This document shows positions 10,601 to 16,996 of a DNA stretch of 32,329 nt, in pieces. The translations under genes were made by a program, and so were the position numbers. The notes under the pieces are model-generated. The model saw only the letters and a program-made list of their open reading frames with translations. It did no database searches and had not been told where the DNA came from. Origin of the DNA: a virus; the IMG/VR virus record IMGVR_UViG_3300025325_000006, positions 1-32,329 of that record. One strand, 5' to 3'. Each line of letters begins with the position of its first letter. The stretch's first letter is position 1.

Positions 10601-11497
10601 TGCTGAATATTTATAAATTGTTGTATCATATAAATTTCCATTATCAAAATAAGGAGCCGGAGTTTCTTTATTTAATGGTATTGTAATTTGATCTGTGAAA
10701 TCCTGTAAAATACCTGCAGTTAAAGTTTTTGTTAAAGTATAATCAGTACTTATGCCAACATCAAAACTTCTTCCTGTTGCAAAAGAATTATCTTGATTTA
10801 ATTCAGTTGTTCCGTTAAATGGAATATATAAATTTGTAAAATAAGTTCCGGATAAAAAAGTTGAATCATAACTATAACCGGCAGCAGAAAATATTCTATC
10901 AACTATGGTTTTTACTTGTAAAGCAGGAAACATTTCTTCCGCTTTAACTCCCATCCCGATATTCATATCAGTTATATTTAAATCATAACCATAATCAATA
11001 AGTGGATAAAAATATGATTGATTTGAGCCTGTCCAAGATAATGTTATTCCTGAATAATCCCAAACGTGATTTAAATCAGAGAAATCTAAATCTTCAATAT
11101 AGGCATCTCCAATATTTTTAAATAAATCCTGACTTTCAGAAAAAATAGTAACTTGATAATCTATTTTTTTATTTTCATTAACAGCAATTCCTACCAATTG
11201 AAAAACACCATTTTGCATTACAGGTATTGAATCAACTGCTAAGTATGCTGGTGTTTTTTTCCTTGCATCAAAAGTGCTATCAGAACCAATATTAAATATT
11301 TGAGTAAGTAATCTATTATTTTTTTCAGAACCTTGTATAGTAAAACTTTGTGTATATGGTGCACTTCGTTTTGAAATATCTTTTATGTCCGAAATAGACA
11401 TTTTAATATTTACCGGTTCGTCTCCATAAGTATCTAAAAATCCAACAGAATTTGTTGAAGCAGTGCTAATTAATCCAAGTTCTAATTTATTTTCCAT
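1655..11497 (-). CDS. Giant repetitive tail fibre / host-recognition protein
   Basis: This 3280-residue protein spans almost a third of the genome. Residues 1 to about 760 are a non-repetitive tail-attachment part resembling tail proteins of Bacteroidota phages. From about residue 1070 to 2250 it carries 13 copies of a TKANxSGxTFTG-type module, many at 59-residue spacing. A non-repetitive insert at about residues 1980-2165 (SNWTSHGITSTQAYDR, later VIIDNVSVSNG) resembles a LamG/concanavalin-like domain and may bind glycans. From about residue 2360 to the C terminus there are 11 G(N/S/Y)VGIGTxxPxxKLxV motifs. Such motifs often precede an intramolecular chaperone (peptidase S74) domain, but none is visible here: the protein ends GHIQSQQD. 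Likely a shaft-like host-binding fibre. Confidence 0.8.
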   Translation of the reverse strand: MENKLELGLISTASTNSVGFLDTYGDEPVNIKMSISDIKDISKRSAPYTQSFTIQGSEKNNRLLTQIFNIGSDSTFDARKKTPAYLAVDSIPVMQNGVFQLVGIAVNENKKIDYQVTIFSESQDLFKNIGDAYIEDLDFSDLNHVWDYSGITLSWTGSNQSYFYPLIDYGYDLNITDMNIGMGVKAEEMFPALQVKTIVDRIFSAAGYSYDSTFLSGTYFTNLYIPFNGTTELNQDNSFATGRSFDVGISTDYTLTKTLTAGILQDFTDQITIPLNKETPAPYFDNGNLYDTTIYKYSADTSSVQQFSITLDEEFTRSNTNVAPVISNVIIKFYRSTYSGGFEGSFYSQSDVLNTFNGDIILNNRKLKTYLTPPLDGNVGTQFGVVQPGELFYVTIRLDTKINVVGAGGDLNYNLYSVGTNFYNKVSTKALPGQTLIFNGIVPKKIKQKDFLNSLIYMHNLYLDPVKDNTKKIIVEPRDTYFSRGLRTKDWTKKLDLKFPISQKLISEQQNKKIIFTYKEDKDYYNEDYKTTTTRIFGDEYFIIDNEFIDGEKKIEVIFSPTPSASVHESSLSSSSTVNEFVIPKIGKKDSNKNFGRTDFNIRILQKNTANILPLPSADSWLLSGQTQTYFPYLGMLNHPSTGTTDIAFGKVDYEYYNLDSITDNNLINAHWKTYLDGIADKDSRIISCNIYLTPQDINDFKFSDSIFIDGISEDGAGHYFIVNSINYSPTSNESSKVELIKLKEKFVSTTTSTSIYHPWNNPGDPVQVVAVGGPKILSTGGIGSGQGVFIDYGSQNSIAVGRDLIIGAGSPRSMIVGSGSTIDSGLKSTFIFGDNISANIANTVYVPNLISLSGISTNGISATTFFSGSTNLETIISNLASGIEDITRVQPGSNITTGGTANLPIINVVDSPSFNSISSSGASSFTTLSASTLISGSTNIENIFIQGSGSTNTIPLWNGNKVLGNSILTQGTTGLTVNGSIQIYGNVDVLGTATTFNTATVQTSDNNIVMNLSGSHLSALNGGISVLSGLTNGVASTWTIDSKGAWSANTEILTSAITVNGGNISVTNGSFISGSTDVSTLFATPANITLINSQLATKANLSGATFTGQVNAPSLSATTISGGTINGGILLSGNTNLYNIFLTTNDGNDITRVQPGTNITTGGTANNPTINLVNSPSIASITASGASSFTTLTATTLISGSTDVSTLFATPANITSINSQLATKANLSGATFTGTVNGGTIVGTTIFGTVLSGNTLYSGASDVSLLFGSAALAGTHSAQLLTKANRSGDTFTGQVNAPSFSATTVSGATIFSASTDVSLLFGSAALAGTHSAQLLTKANLSGATFTGTVTGGNIAGTTIFGTTISGNTLYSGASDVSTLFATPANITLINSQLATKANLSGATFTGTVNGGNIAGSTVFGTILSGNTLYSGASDVSTLFATPANITSINSQLATKANLSGATFTGTVTGGNIAGSTVFGTTLSGNTLYSGASDVSLLFGSAALAGTHSAQLLTKANRSGDTFTGQVNAPSFSSTTISGGTIFGIDLKILNSNNVKSSIFQSTTDTTTAPTVISASTYLHLGSNEYNLNSYRLIGFGYNSGLANIAPAYIGFQEKSIVGHTLGDLIFGTRNSTLSNATPTERMRITAGGNVNAYSLSGGTFSGGTIHSGSTDVSTLFATPANITLINSQLATKANLSGATFTGTVTGGNIAGSTVFGTALSGNTLYSGASDVSTLFATPANITLINSQLATKANLSGATFTGTVNGGTIVGTTIFGTTISGNTLYSGASNVSTLFATPANITLINSQLATKANLSGATFTGTVTGGNIAGSTVFGTILSGNTLYSGSTDVSTLFATPANITLINSQLATKANLSGATFTGTVTGGNIAGSTVFGTILSGNTLYSGASNVSLLFGSAALVGTHSAQLLTKANLSGATFTGQVNTPILSATTISATTAIINNNYTSGALTVGANSNNGDFVQFTDTFDGTVFNTSNWTATGVVTQNNDLSISGISNWTSHGITSTQAYDRTNTLTLMMDVINPNATSYAMYGWASTTTMNYTNMPHAIYFYNGGGIAIYENAVSVFTTSYVYTAGITYRLKIVTNENYGAKYYLSNNSGDTWTTLYDGSANTSVTQSPLYVRASIYAPAGVIIDNVSVSNGIDVLNPSQFFPKNLSIRGTVNAPSFSATTVSGATIFSASTDVSLLFGSAALAGTHSAQLLTKANLSGATFTGNILAPSLSATTVTATTVGGGTLYSGATELSLITNAQINANRVFVQPGSNITTGGTANSPIINVATSPSFNALTLSGILTTSSYISLPNYSQVDFKNTAGTVGYGEIFVDNATGTYAGPNGMVFYLNGATRIAILSGGSVGIGTASPSQKLEVNGSAIANTFSAVTISASTSVTSPLVIGGTSTTQALTFKPTTGVAGAGADIIFKGGTDGGTEFMRISGQTGYVGIGTATPSSKLEVKDGIFQLSDSDLAHGMTAITPTNVYGYMGPISSTLGGLNVVGISSGDTKALNIYAIIGSSNPTDTTPAATIIGGKANGTAWQALSPSETLLQIKNFTTNLVTVLGGGNVGIGTVTPGYKLDVQSSTVSVQANIGSAVQSSYTELIFTASGGTSEIFKNGSGNVGYGGVSSLNFYHSAAKPFAFFHTSTELMRIHTNGYVGIGTATPADRLVVKGSGTGSVLIDSWSSNTAYGVISLNGLNGLGSNFYSAPGKSLYINRQTGLNIHFRENNVDQMILSTGGNVGIGISPTNPLHISKDEVSYLLDGIKIDRKTTTAFSLINTSQGVSNFIAGDSGTYGYTYFQRTNGTTTAPSMVILPSGNVGVGIPNPVTLLEITGSSTNSSLKVGSIELQGYAVSDVMISDNIYYNGGWKYRANGYGNVIEMANGNFYFYTAPSGATGAATLSTRMFISLAGNVGIGTTTPLLKTHIKGTASYPSSSGQIANGLFVLDGSQDEVMTMGVGNASPYGSWIQAQNLTNSNTTRPLSLNPNGGNVGIGTTSPSQKLEISGSAIANTFSAVTMSASTSLITPQIYGSNAANGVITIDGTSNATKTTSYVNLQPTGGNVGIGITTPTSILHIKGTDVNQFQISSNTGGANVATFLNLESATNTGSAYWDINRKTVDGIFGSTVATHSRITMQSSTGSGYISFRTSNTDNTLAPEVMRIAGTGSVGIGTTTPSQLLQVGSSASTANQYIRIDAANGYQSALEFTNAATQKWVIYRPASSNDLNIYNPTVGTVMAFSQTTGSIGIGTTSFVTNAKLSIKNGHIQSQQD
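4741..8290 (-). repeat. Tandem 177-bp repeats within the fibre gene
   Basis: Successive units of 177 bp (59 codons) can be aligned, for example at 5943, 6120 and 6297, where the same GTTGATAC stretch recurs at exactly this spacing. Unit variants alternate (STLFATPANIT versus SLLFGSAALAG). The LamG-like insert at about 5000-5560 interrupts the array. High nucleotide identity makes unit number prone to change by recombination and to assembly collapse. Confidence 0.85.
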
Positions 11498-11500
11498 TTT

Positions 11501-13096
11501 TTAATTTCTTTGTCCATTAAATTTTGAAGCAAGTTTATAAGAAAAACTATAATTAAATAATTTATCATTTAGAGAATTTTTTACTTCAAAATTTGATTCA
11601 TCTAATATTATTGGTGTCGCTGTTCCATCACTATTAATTACAAATACTTCCGGAGAAGTAATTAATTCTTCTAACCAAACACTTTCCACATCTGAAATCC
11701 AATCAGATGTTACTTTATAAGAATATTGGCCATCAACATCTAAAACAGTGCTTCCACGGTCTCCCAATTGATAATTATAATCAAGGACTTTACGATAAGT
11801 ATTACGAGTAACGCTTATCGTTTTTTTAGAAACTAAATTGAAATTAAAATAATCAAAGCCTCCAAGTCTGTTTAAAAATTGTAATCTAACAGTAGAATAT
11901 TTTCCGCATTTTGTATCAATTAAATAGGTTTTTACTTCTGAAATAGTGCTTCCATTATCTGCATTTAGTGAATATTTATAATCAGTTGAAAGATTTATTG
12001 TAGCTCCGGAATTTGGAAGATTATTTAAATTCCAAATTCCTGATGGAATATGTACAACAGAATCTGAAGTTATACCTGTATTTGCTAAATAATAAGTCTT
12101 AGTTCCACCTGAATTTTGGTAAGTTATAAGTTTCATTCTTGTTGCAGCGCTATAAATTTGCATAAATGATAAAGTTCCTCTATCAGTAGAATTTTTTATA
12201 TAAACTTCCGCTGGCTGATTTGTTAAAAATTTCTTTGTTGACCCTCCCATTAAATAATCTGAATAATTCCAAGAAGGTATTTGCTCATATTGATTTACAC
12301 CATTAAAAGTATAGCCTGAGAAAAAAGTAAGTGCTGAATAAATTGTCACTCCTGTATTTAATGTTCCATATTCCTCACCTATTTTTAAAATATAAGGAAT
12401 CATATGTTTATTTGAATTTGTTGGCTCTACAATGTTTTGAATTCTTGCATCGCATCCTAAATAAGATTCTAATATACGAGCAGGAGAAAATATACAATTT
12501 CCTGTTGAACCTGGTCTTGGTAAAAGCTTTACTCTTGCTTGAGCATTGCCTCCACCTGTGTTTCCAGTAAAAATATCAAATACATATTTGTAATTAGGAA
12601 AGCTATAAAAAATCGATAATACATTAAAATAAATAGGATTATAAACCGGAGCAATAAATCCTTGACTTGCTCCAGTAAAAGATGAAATAATAATACTTGA
12701 ACAATCTTTTACAAAATCTATGTTTGCGGAACCTTGACGAATATTAAAAGTTAAAGTTGCATTTCCAACCGCTGCTCCAATAGCTAAAGAAATACCAGTA
12801 GTTGTAATTGTTGTTGCAGTAGCTGTTCCAAACATAACATCAATAGCAAATGGAGAAGATGCTCCTAAAATATTAACTTCTATTATATGAGAAGTTGATG
12901 TGCCAAAATCAGTAAAAACATTTGTTTGAAATAAAGTATTATCTCCTGGTGAAACATAATTTCCATCTGCTCCATTACTTAATGGATAAGTATCAGAAGG
13001 TGTCCATGCGGCGTTTGCTCCTATACCCCAATTTGTAAATGGGCTTCCTGTACCGTTATCTAAAAGTGTTGGATTTAAAATTGAAATATTTGCCAT
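11501..13096 (-). CDS. Putative minor tail / distal tail protein
   Basis: This 531-residue protein lies directly upstream of the fibre gene, separated by 3 nt, so the two are probably co-translated. The N-terminal ~170 residues look like a beta-sandwich, rich in Thr, Ser and Gly (DNGTGSPFTNWGIGANAAW). The rest has long beta-type segments and a C-terminal part (RKVLDYNYQLGDRGSTVLDV, later SVWLEELITSPEVFV) resembling proteins placed next to fibres in Bacteroidota phages. Its role is inferred from position: a baseplate-like or distal tail component that joins tube and fibre. I recognise no enzyme motif. Confidence 0.55.
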   Translation of the reverse strand: MANISILNPTLLDNGTGSPFTNWGIGANAAWTPSDTYPLSNGADGNYVSPGDNTLFQTNVFTDFGTSTSHIIEVNILGASSPFAIDVMFGTATATTITTTGISLAIGAAVGNATLTFNIRQGSANIDFVKDCSSIIISSFTGASQGFIAPVYNPIYFNVLSIFYSFPNYKYVFDIFTGNTGGGNAQARVKLLPRPGSTGNCIFSPARILESYLGCDARIQNIVEPTNSNKHMIPYILKIGEEYGTLNTGVTIYSALTFFSGYTFNGVNQYEQIPSWNYSDYLMGGSTKKFLTNQPAEVYIKNSTDRGTLSFMQIYSAATRMKLITYQNSGGTKTYYLANTGITSDSVVHIPSGIWNLNNLPNSGATINLSTDYKYSLNADNGSTISEVKTYLIDTKCGKYSTVRLQFLNRLGGFDYFNFNLVSKKTISVTRNTYRKVLDYNYQLGDRGSTVLDVDGQYSYKVTSDWISDVESVWLEELITSPEVFVINSDGTATPIILDESNFEVKNSLNDKLFNYSFSYKLASKFNGQRN

Positions 13097-13108
13097 TTAT
13101 TGTTTATT

Positions 13109-13116
13109 ATAAATAT
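13109..13116 (-). promoter_or_regulatory. Class II box before the 531-residue tail gene
   Basis: The minus strand reads ATATTTATAATAAACAATAAATG, ending 12 nt before the ATG at 13096. Same box as before other structural genes. Confidence 0.35.
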
Positions 13117-13133
13117 AAATTTAATTTATTAGT

Positions 13134-13412
13134 TTAAAATGATTTTTCTATCTGCCTTACTAATTCTGATTCTACAAATTCTATGAATTCATTTGAACTT
13201 AATACTTCTGATGATATTTTATGCTTTTCATCCAAAAATTTAAAATAATCTTCTCCTAAAACATTAAAAGAACCATCATTATTTGCTATAACTTCTATTG
13301 AATTTAAAAGCTTGCCGGATTTAACTAAATCTTTTTCAATTATTTTTTCTTTAATTAATTTTTCAATTAATTTAGCAGTTGGATTCCAATCTATTTTAAA
13401 TTCGTTTTTCAT
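13134..13412 (-). CDS. Neck/tail-completion protein, HK97 gp10-like
   Basis: This 92-residue protein contains LVKSGKLLNSIEV, a short beta segment and then GEDYFKFLDEKH. That order, 'T/SG-L-SI' followed by a 'Y-x-x-F/Y-x-D/E' element, is typical of HK97 gp10-like head-tail joining proteins. The gene sits between the duplicated tail-terminator-like gene (7-nt gap) and the minor tail gene. The family match is by eye, but size and position agree with a role in the neck or tail-completion complex. Confidence 0.5.
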   Translation of the reverse strand: MKNEFKIDWNPTAKLIEKLIKEKIIEKDLVKSGKLLNSIEVIANNDGSFNVLGEDYFKFLDEKHKISSEVLSSNEFIEFVESELVRQIEKSF

Positions 13413-13418
13413 AAAAAA

Positions 13419-14390
13419 TTAAGATATAGGTAATGAGCAATAATTTGTCGGCTTTTTTAATTTAAATTCCAATGTGCAAGCCCAGCCGGAAACTTCTTCA
13501 TCACTCCATTCTTCTAATGGATCTAAATTTATATCTCCAACCAATGTTAAAAATCCTAATTGATAAAAAGAATGCTCATTTATTTCTGTTATTATATCAC
13601 TAATCATTTGAAATGTGTCGCTATGAGCATCATCTTGATTATCAGTTGATTTATTTACAAGGTCTAATACTTTTAAGTTAATAAAAAATGATTTTGATGG
13701 ATATGAGCCAGAAATTTCACTTTTAGGATACGTTCCATTTGATAATTGAACATACATTGCTGGATATACTGGCTTTAATGAAGTTGCAAAATTATAATCT
13801 TTGCCATGGCCGAATGTATTTAATTGAAAATGTCTTTCTTGAATATCTTTTAAAACTAAAAGTACTTGATTATAAGTAAGGATTTTCCCATCAGGTATAG
13901 CAGGAATTGGAGTGCTTGAACTAAATGGTAACCCGCAGAATGAATTTTTATTTTTTAACCTAAATGTTATTTGTGTTTTAAATCCTGAAAGTTCTTCATC
14001 ACTGAATTGTTCTAATGCTTCGAAATTAATATCTGAATTGATAGAAACAGAATTTTCAATATAATTCTCGTTTTCATTTATTTCAGTTACAATATCACTT
14101 ATTATTTGCTCACAATCTGAATAAACATCACTAATATTATTAAGTCCTTTATTAACTAAATCTAAAACCTTAAGTTCAACAGTAAAATCCTTACTATTGT
14201 ATGAATCATTTGCTTCTGATTTATAAAACGTACCAGATATTGGCGTTATAAATAGTATTGGATATATATACTTAGTTGAACCGGCGAAATCTTCATCTTT
14301 TCCTATATCAAATGAATTTATTTGGCGGTGATTAGACGCAATTGAACGAAGTTCAGAAATAATTTGATTATATGTTAGAATTGTACTCAT
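13419..14390 (-). CDS. Internally duplicated tail-terminator-like protein
   Basis: The 323 residues consist of two related halves of about 155-160 residues. Each begins with LTYNQ(I/V), continues with GKDxxFA and YPxxxxx, then (F/S)KVLDLVNK-type segments (ELKVLDLVNK and NLKVLDLVNK), then (I/M)ISDI(V/I)TEINE and (S)DEE(L/V)SG, and ends C-G/S-LP-S. Single-unit proteins of this size and position are usually tail terminators or completion proteins. Here two copies are fused in frame. The gene starts just after the frameshift extension of the upstream chaperone stops at 14395. Function is inferred; the duplication is directly visible. Confidence 0.6.
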   Translation of the reverse strand: MSTILTYNQIISELRSIASNHRQINSFDIGKDEDFAGSTKYIYPILFITPISGTFYKSEANDSYNSKDFTVELKVLDLVNKGLNNISDVYSDCEQIISDIVTEINENENYIENSVSINSDINFEALEQFSDEELSGFKTQITFRLKNKNSFCGLPFSSSTPIPAIPDGKILTYNQVLLVLKDIQERHFQLNTFGHGKDYNFATSLKPVYPAMYVQLSNGTYPKSEISGSYPSKSFFINLKVLDLVNKSTDNQDDAHSDTFQMISDIITEINEHSFYQLGFLTLVGDINLDPLEEWSDEEVSGWACTLEFKLKKPTNYCSLPIS

Positions 14391-14394
14391 TTAT

Positions 14395-14691
14395 TTAATT
14401 ATAAATATTATTTTTTTGTGCTTGTTTTTGTTTTGATTCGAAAAATTGTTCCTTTTCCTTCCAAAAGCTTAAAAGATTTAAAGCAGAAATCCAATTTACT
14501 TTATATATTTCTTCAAACTTTGTTATATCTCCCTGTGCAAGCTTTTCTATTATCGAAAACCAACTCCAACGATTAAAACTTGTATCTATTTGGTCTCCAT
14601 CTTTTGTTGAAAACTCTTCTTGTTCTTCATTTTTATTTTGGATGTTGAAAATTCCACTGAATTGTTTGAGGGTTTTTTCTCTCCAAGCAAA
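14395..14691 (-). CDS. Frameshift extension of the tail assembly chaperone (gpGT-like)
   Basis: This is an open frame without its own start, in the -1 frame relative to the chaperone gene. A run of nine T (minus strand, 14697-14689) lies in the sequence AGTTTTTTTTTGCTTGG, where slipping back one base leads to AWREKTLKQFSGIF, an acidic linker and then RWSWFSIIEKLAQGD, KFEEIYKVNWISALNLL and a stop at 14395. The tail of the frame is rich in Trp and helix-forming residues, like the T domain that recruits the tape measure. The fused product would have about 277 residues against 213 for the unshifted one. The layout matches lambda G/GT. The frame is clearly protein-like, so this is a confident call, though slippage itself is not proved. 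Confidence 0.75.
   Translation of the reverse strand, partial: FAWREKTLKQFSGIFNIQNKNEEQEEFSTKDGDQIDTSFNRWSWFSIIEKLAQGDITKFEEIYKVNWISALNLLSFWKEKEQFFESKQKQAQKNNIYN
14401..14408 (-). promoter_or_regulatory. Class II box before the tail-terminator-like gene
   Basis: The minus strand reads ATATTTATAATTAAATAAATG. It overlaps the end of the chaperone frameshift extension and lies 10 nt before the ATG at 14390. Confidence 0.3.
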
Positions 14692-15227
14692 AAAAAACTA
14701 ATTATATCATAAACATCAGTTATCATAATAAATTTGGATTTTTCATTGATGATTAAATTAATGTTATCCGGATTAAAAGGTTCTATATTTCCATCTGGAA
14801 GTATTCTTCTAAATAAAACTCCAAATGCTATTTCTGTTGGCGTTAAATCAAAAGCTTGTTTATCTTTTAACATAGTTTCAATTGAAATGCTTTCACCAAC
14901 AGTTAATTTTGTGAAATCCTTTTTTATTGTCCATTCTTCATCATCTATTTTAAAAGAAGTTACAGGAACTTTCGAAGTTTTAGGCTCAACATTCATCCAT
15001 TTGAATGAATCCTGTATCTTTTTGAAATCATCCACGTTTATATTAATTGCTATTTTAGAAAATTCAGGATTATTACATAAAAGTGATAATGTTTTTATAA
15101 ATACTTCAATAGAAGAAGAGTTTTTATCCTCTGCAGAATTTAAGATATCAATGTAATTTTTTAAAGTAACTTCATCCCATCCGGAAGGAAATAAAAATTC
15201 TTTATTTTCTATTTTTAAGTTTAGCAT
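14586..15227 (-). CDS. Tail assembly chaperone (gpG-like)
   Basis: This 213-residue protein starts MLNLKIENKEFLFPSGWDEV; the 'P-x-x-W-x-E-(V/L)-T-L' opening is common in Bacteroidota phage proteins of the tail-chaperone position. The unshifted frame ends in a basic, low-complexity tail (KIKMKNKKSFQQKMETK), unlike the rest, whereas the -1 frame after the T9 run continues as a structured protein. This indicates that the basic tail is only the non-shifted terminus. The gene has its own class I promoter motif (15244-15263), suggesting timed expression separate from the terminase. It is assigned by frameshift architecture and context. Confidence 0.7.
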   Translation of the reverse strand: MLNLKIENKEFLFPSGWDEVTLKNYIDILNSAEDKNSSSIEVFIKTLSLLCNNPEFSKIAININVDDFKKIQDSFKWMNVEPKTSKVPVTSFKIDDEEWTIKKDFTKLTVGESISIETMLKDKQAFDLTPTEIAFGVLFRRILPDGNIEPFNPDNINLIINEKSKFIMITDVYDIISFFLLGEKKPSNNSVEFSTSKIKMKNKKSFQQKMETK

Positions 15228-15243
15228 ATTGTTTTTTTATTTG

Positions 15244-15263
15244 TAAATAGTGTGTAAAAAAGT
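15244..15263 (-). promoter_or_regulatory. Class I phage promoter motif before the tail chaperone
   Basis: The minus strand reads ACTTTTTTACACACTATTTA, 16 nt before the ATG at 15227. It matches the eight-copy motif with exactly 12 nt between the starts of its two halves. The flanking TGATTTTAC also resembles the GTAAAATCC decamer in reverse. Confidence 0.65.
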
Positions 15264-15284
15264 AAAATCATACTTTCGTTGATA

Positions 15285-15292
15285 ATAAATAT
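15285..15292 (-). promoter_or_regulatory. Class II box between large terminase and tail chaperone
   Basis: ATATTTAT on the minus strand, 57 nt upstream of the chaperone ATG and upstream of the class I motif. It may be coincidental. Confidence 0.2.
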
Positions 15293-15309
15293 AATTAATG
15301 AAATTTAGT

Positions 15310-16575
15310 TTATTGAAATATAAATGAGCCGGAATATTGATTTTGTTTCATACAATAATAACCAATTGCTAATGACATAATTATATCATCGTGCCCGTAA
15401 TTGGCTTGGTATGTTACATTTCCTTTTTTTGATATTGAATAACCAAATGCTTCCATTTCTGAAATAATATTTGGGTCATTTAACAATTGAATTTTTCCTC
15501 CATTGAAATCATAAATCAAATCATTTATTATTAATGGTTTAGAAGTAGAAGTTGTAGCGAATCCTTCAACTTGATATGCTCCACGTGAAATTAATTGCTC
15601 TATTATTGGTAAACCAAATGAGTTCGATTCTATATAGCACTTACAAACCCGAAATAGGTTAAGTGACGAGACTATTCTACGTAATATCTCATCATTACTT
15701 GTTTGATTAAATCTATCTATATATACAAGCTCTGCTCTTTGATTAAATATAGATATAACAGTAAAGTCATTCTTAAATCCTACATCGATTCCCGCGAAGT
15801 AAGTTTCTGAATCACGTGGTCCGGATAACTTATTTAACTTCGTAAAATCCTTTATGTTTTTAAATAAACTACCACCATCGACAAACTCTGCCATATATTC
15901 TTGTTCGAAAATATCGATAGGCAGGATTTTTCTTTGTTGCTCAATAAACTCGATATTTGCATACGGATTATCAATATATGTAGTTTTAAAACTTTTAAAA
16001 GATTTATTCTCAGGGTCTTTTCCTTGTAAAAAAAGTTTATAGAAAAAATTCTTTCCACGAGGAGTTGAACCAAAGATTACTTTTTTTCCGCGAACTAATA
16101 GTGTGGGTGCCAATATAGTTGTCCAAGTCTCCTCATAAACAAATGCACACTCATCCATTAATAAATGTGTATTACTGTAGCCTCGAAGAGAATTTGTGCT
16201 TGCCGCTGACCTAAAAAGTATAACCGAACCATTAGTAAATGCTATTTCACTATCGCCAGCCTGTATTTTATAGGATTTAACATATGGTAAATGTATAATT
16301 GAATTTAAAATCTGCTTATATATCTTTTTTGATTGAGAATCTACCGGAGAAACAACCATTATATGTTGGTCGTTTAGATTTAAGGCATAATATACTGCCA
16401 TATTTTGCATCAGAAATGTCTTTCCTGATTGTCTACTTGCATTATAGACTATATATTTGGTAGTCAGGTCTATACAAGTTTTTACTATCTCTTTTTGAGC
16501 CTCATAAGGCGTGAAAAGTTTTAATGTTGTTTTTTGATTTGGTTCCATAAATGTATGTGGCTCGTGTGTGAGCAT
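15310..16575 (-). CDS. terL: Terminase large subunit
   Basis: This 421-residue protein is the DNA-packaging motor. The ATPase part has a Walker A-type loop SRQSGKT (residues 47-53), a Walker B LLMDE (138-142) and a coupling motif GSTPRG. The nuclease part has AGIDVGFKND (first acidic site), IESNSFG, and a late GHDD motif followed by a hydrophobic helix; these are the RNase H-like nuclease acidic residues. Length is normal for the family. The start at 16575 gives MLTHEPHTF; an internal ATG at 16548 (MEPNQKTT) is also possible. A class I promoter motif ends 7 nt before the first ATG, so the mRNA may be leaderless or use the internal start. It works with the small subunit at 17460-17906. Confidence 0.95.
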   Translation of the reverse strand: MLTHEPHTFMEPNQKTTLKLFTPYEAQKEIVKTCIDLTTKYIVYNASRQSGKTFLMQNMAVYYALNLNDQHIMVVSPVDSQSKKIYKQILNSIIHLPYVKSYKIQAGDSEIAFTNGSVILFRSAASTNSLRGYSNTHLLMDECAFVYEETWTTILAPTLLVRGKKVIFGSTPRGKNFFYKLFLQGKDPENKSFKSFKTTYIDNPYANIEFIEQQRKILPIDIFEQEYMAEFVDGGSLFKNIKDFTKLNKLSGPRDSETYFAGIDVGFKNDFTVISIFNQRAELVYIDRFNQTSNDEILRRIVSSLNLFRVCKCYIESNSFGLPIIEQLISRGAYQVEGFATTSTSKPLIINDLIYDFNGGKIQLLNDPNIISEMEAFGYSISKKGNVTYQANYGHDDIIMSLAIGYYCMKQNQYSGSFIFQ

Positions 16576-16582
16576 ATATTAT

Positions 16583-16602
16583 TAAATAGATTAAAAAAAA
16601 AT
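16583..16602 (-). promoter_or_regulatory. Class I phage promoter motif before terL
   Basis: The minus strand reads ATTTTTTTTTAATCTATTTA, a variant of the class I motif with the standard 12-nt register, ending 7 nt before the ATG at 16575. Confidence 0.55.
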
Positions 16603-16769
16603 AATATATGTTGCTGATTAATAGGATTTTACATATTAATGTTAATATATGACTCAATTTTTAGGTTCTCTTCAGAGCTTGACTGGGCGAGGCTCCAAAA
16701 AAAGATTTACGTAAACCCAGCTTCACTCAGTAAAATCCTGATGAGCTTATATAAATTCAAAACCAGAAC

Positions 16770-16804
16770 GTAAAATCCTGTTGATGGCTCCAATATCCAG
16801 AATA
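16770..16804 (+). repeat. 35-bp direct repeat, copy 1
   Basis: Starts GTAAAATCCTGTTGATGGCT and matches 17219-17253 at 34 of 35 positions. It contains one decamer. Confidence 0.9.
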
Positions 16805-16905
16805 TACCAAGGGCTCTTCAGTAAAATCCTACAGCTCTTCAGCACAATCCTATAGTTTTACTTGCCTAATCCAATAATGTTAATAACTTTTTATAACTTT
16901 TAAAA

Positions 16906-16935
16906 CTCATCATACCTCATCATACCTCATCATAC
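16906..16935 (+). repeat. Three tandem copies of CTCATCATAC
   Basis: Exact 10-bp units at 16906, 16916 and 16926, with a 9-base match again at 17129. One helical turn per unit would put all copies on one face of the DNA. Confidence 0.85.
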
Positions 16936-16976
16936 ACTTTAAGTTAAGGTTCACTTAATGAGTAACTACTCTAAGT

Positions 16977-16996
16977 AGGATTTTACGTAAAATCCT
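16977..16996. promoter_or_regulatory. Perfect 20-bp palindrome, putative operator
   Basis: AGGATTTTACGTAAAATCCT, two decamers head to head. Four bases further on is ACTATTTATAA (17000-17010), identical to the -10-like half of the class I motif on the plus strand. This looks like a dimer-binding operator next to a promoter that would read rightward, antisense to the 51-residue gene and terS. Confidence 0.6.

Noticed and set aside
15852-16073. Overlapping ORFs on both strands inside terL.
   Set aside because: terL itself has all catalytic motifs in one frame across this stretch, so these are chance frames.
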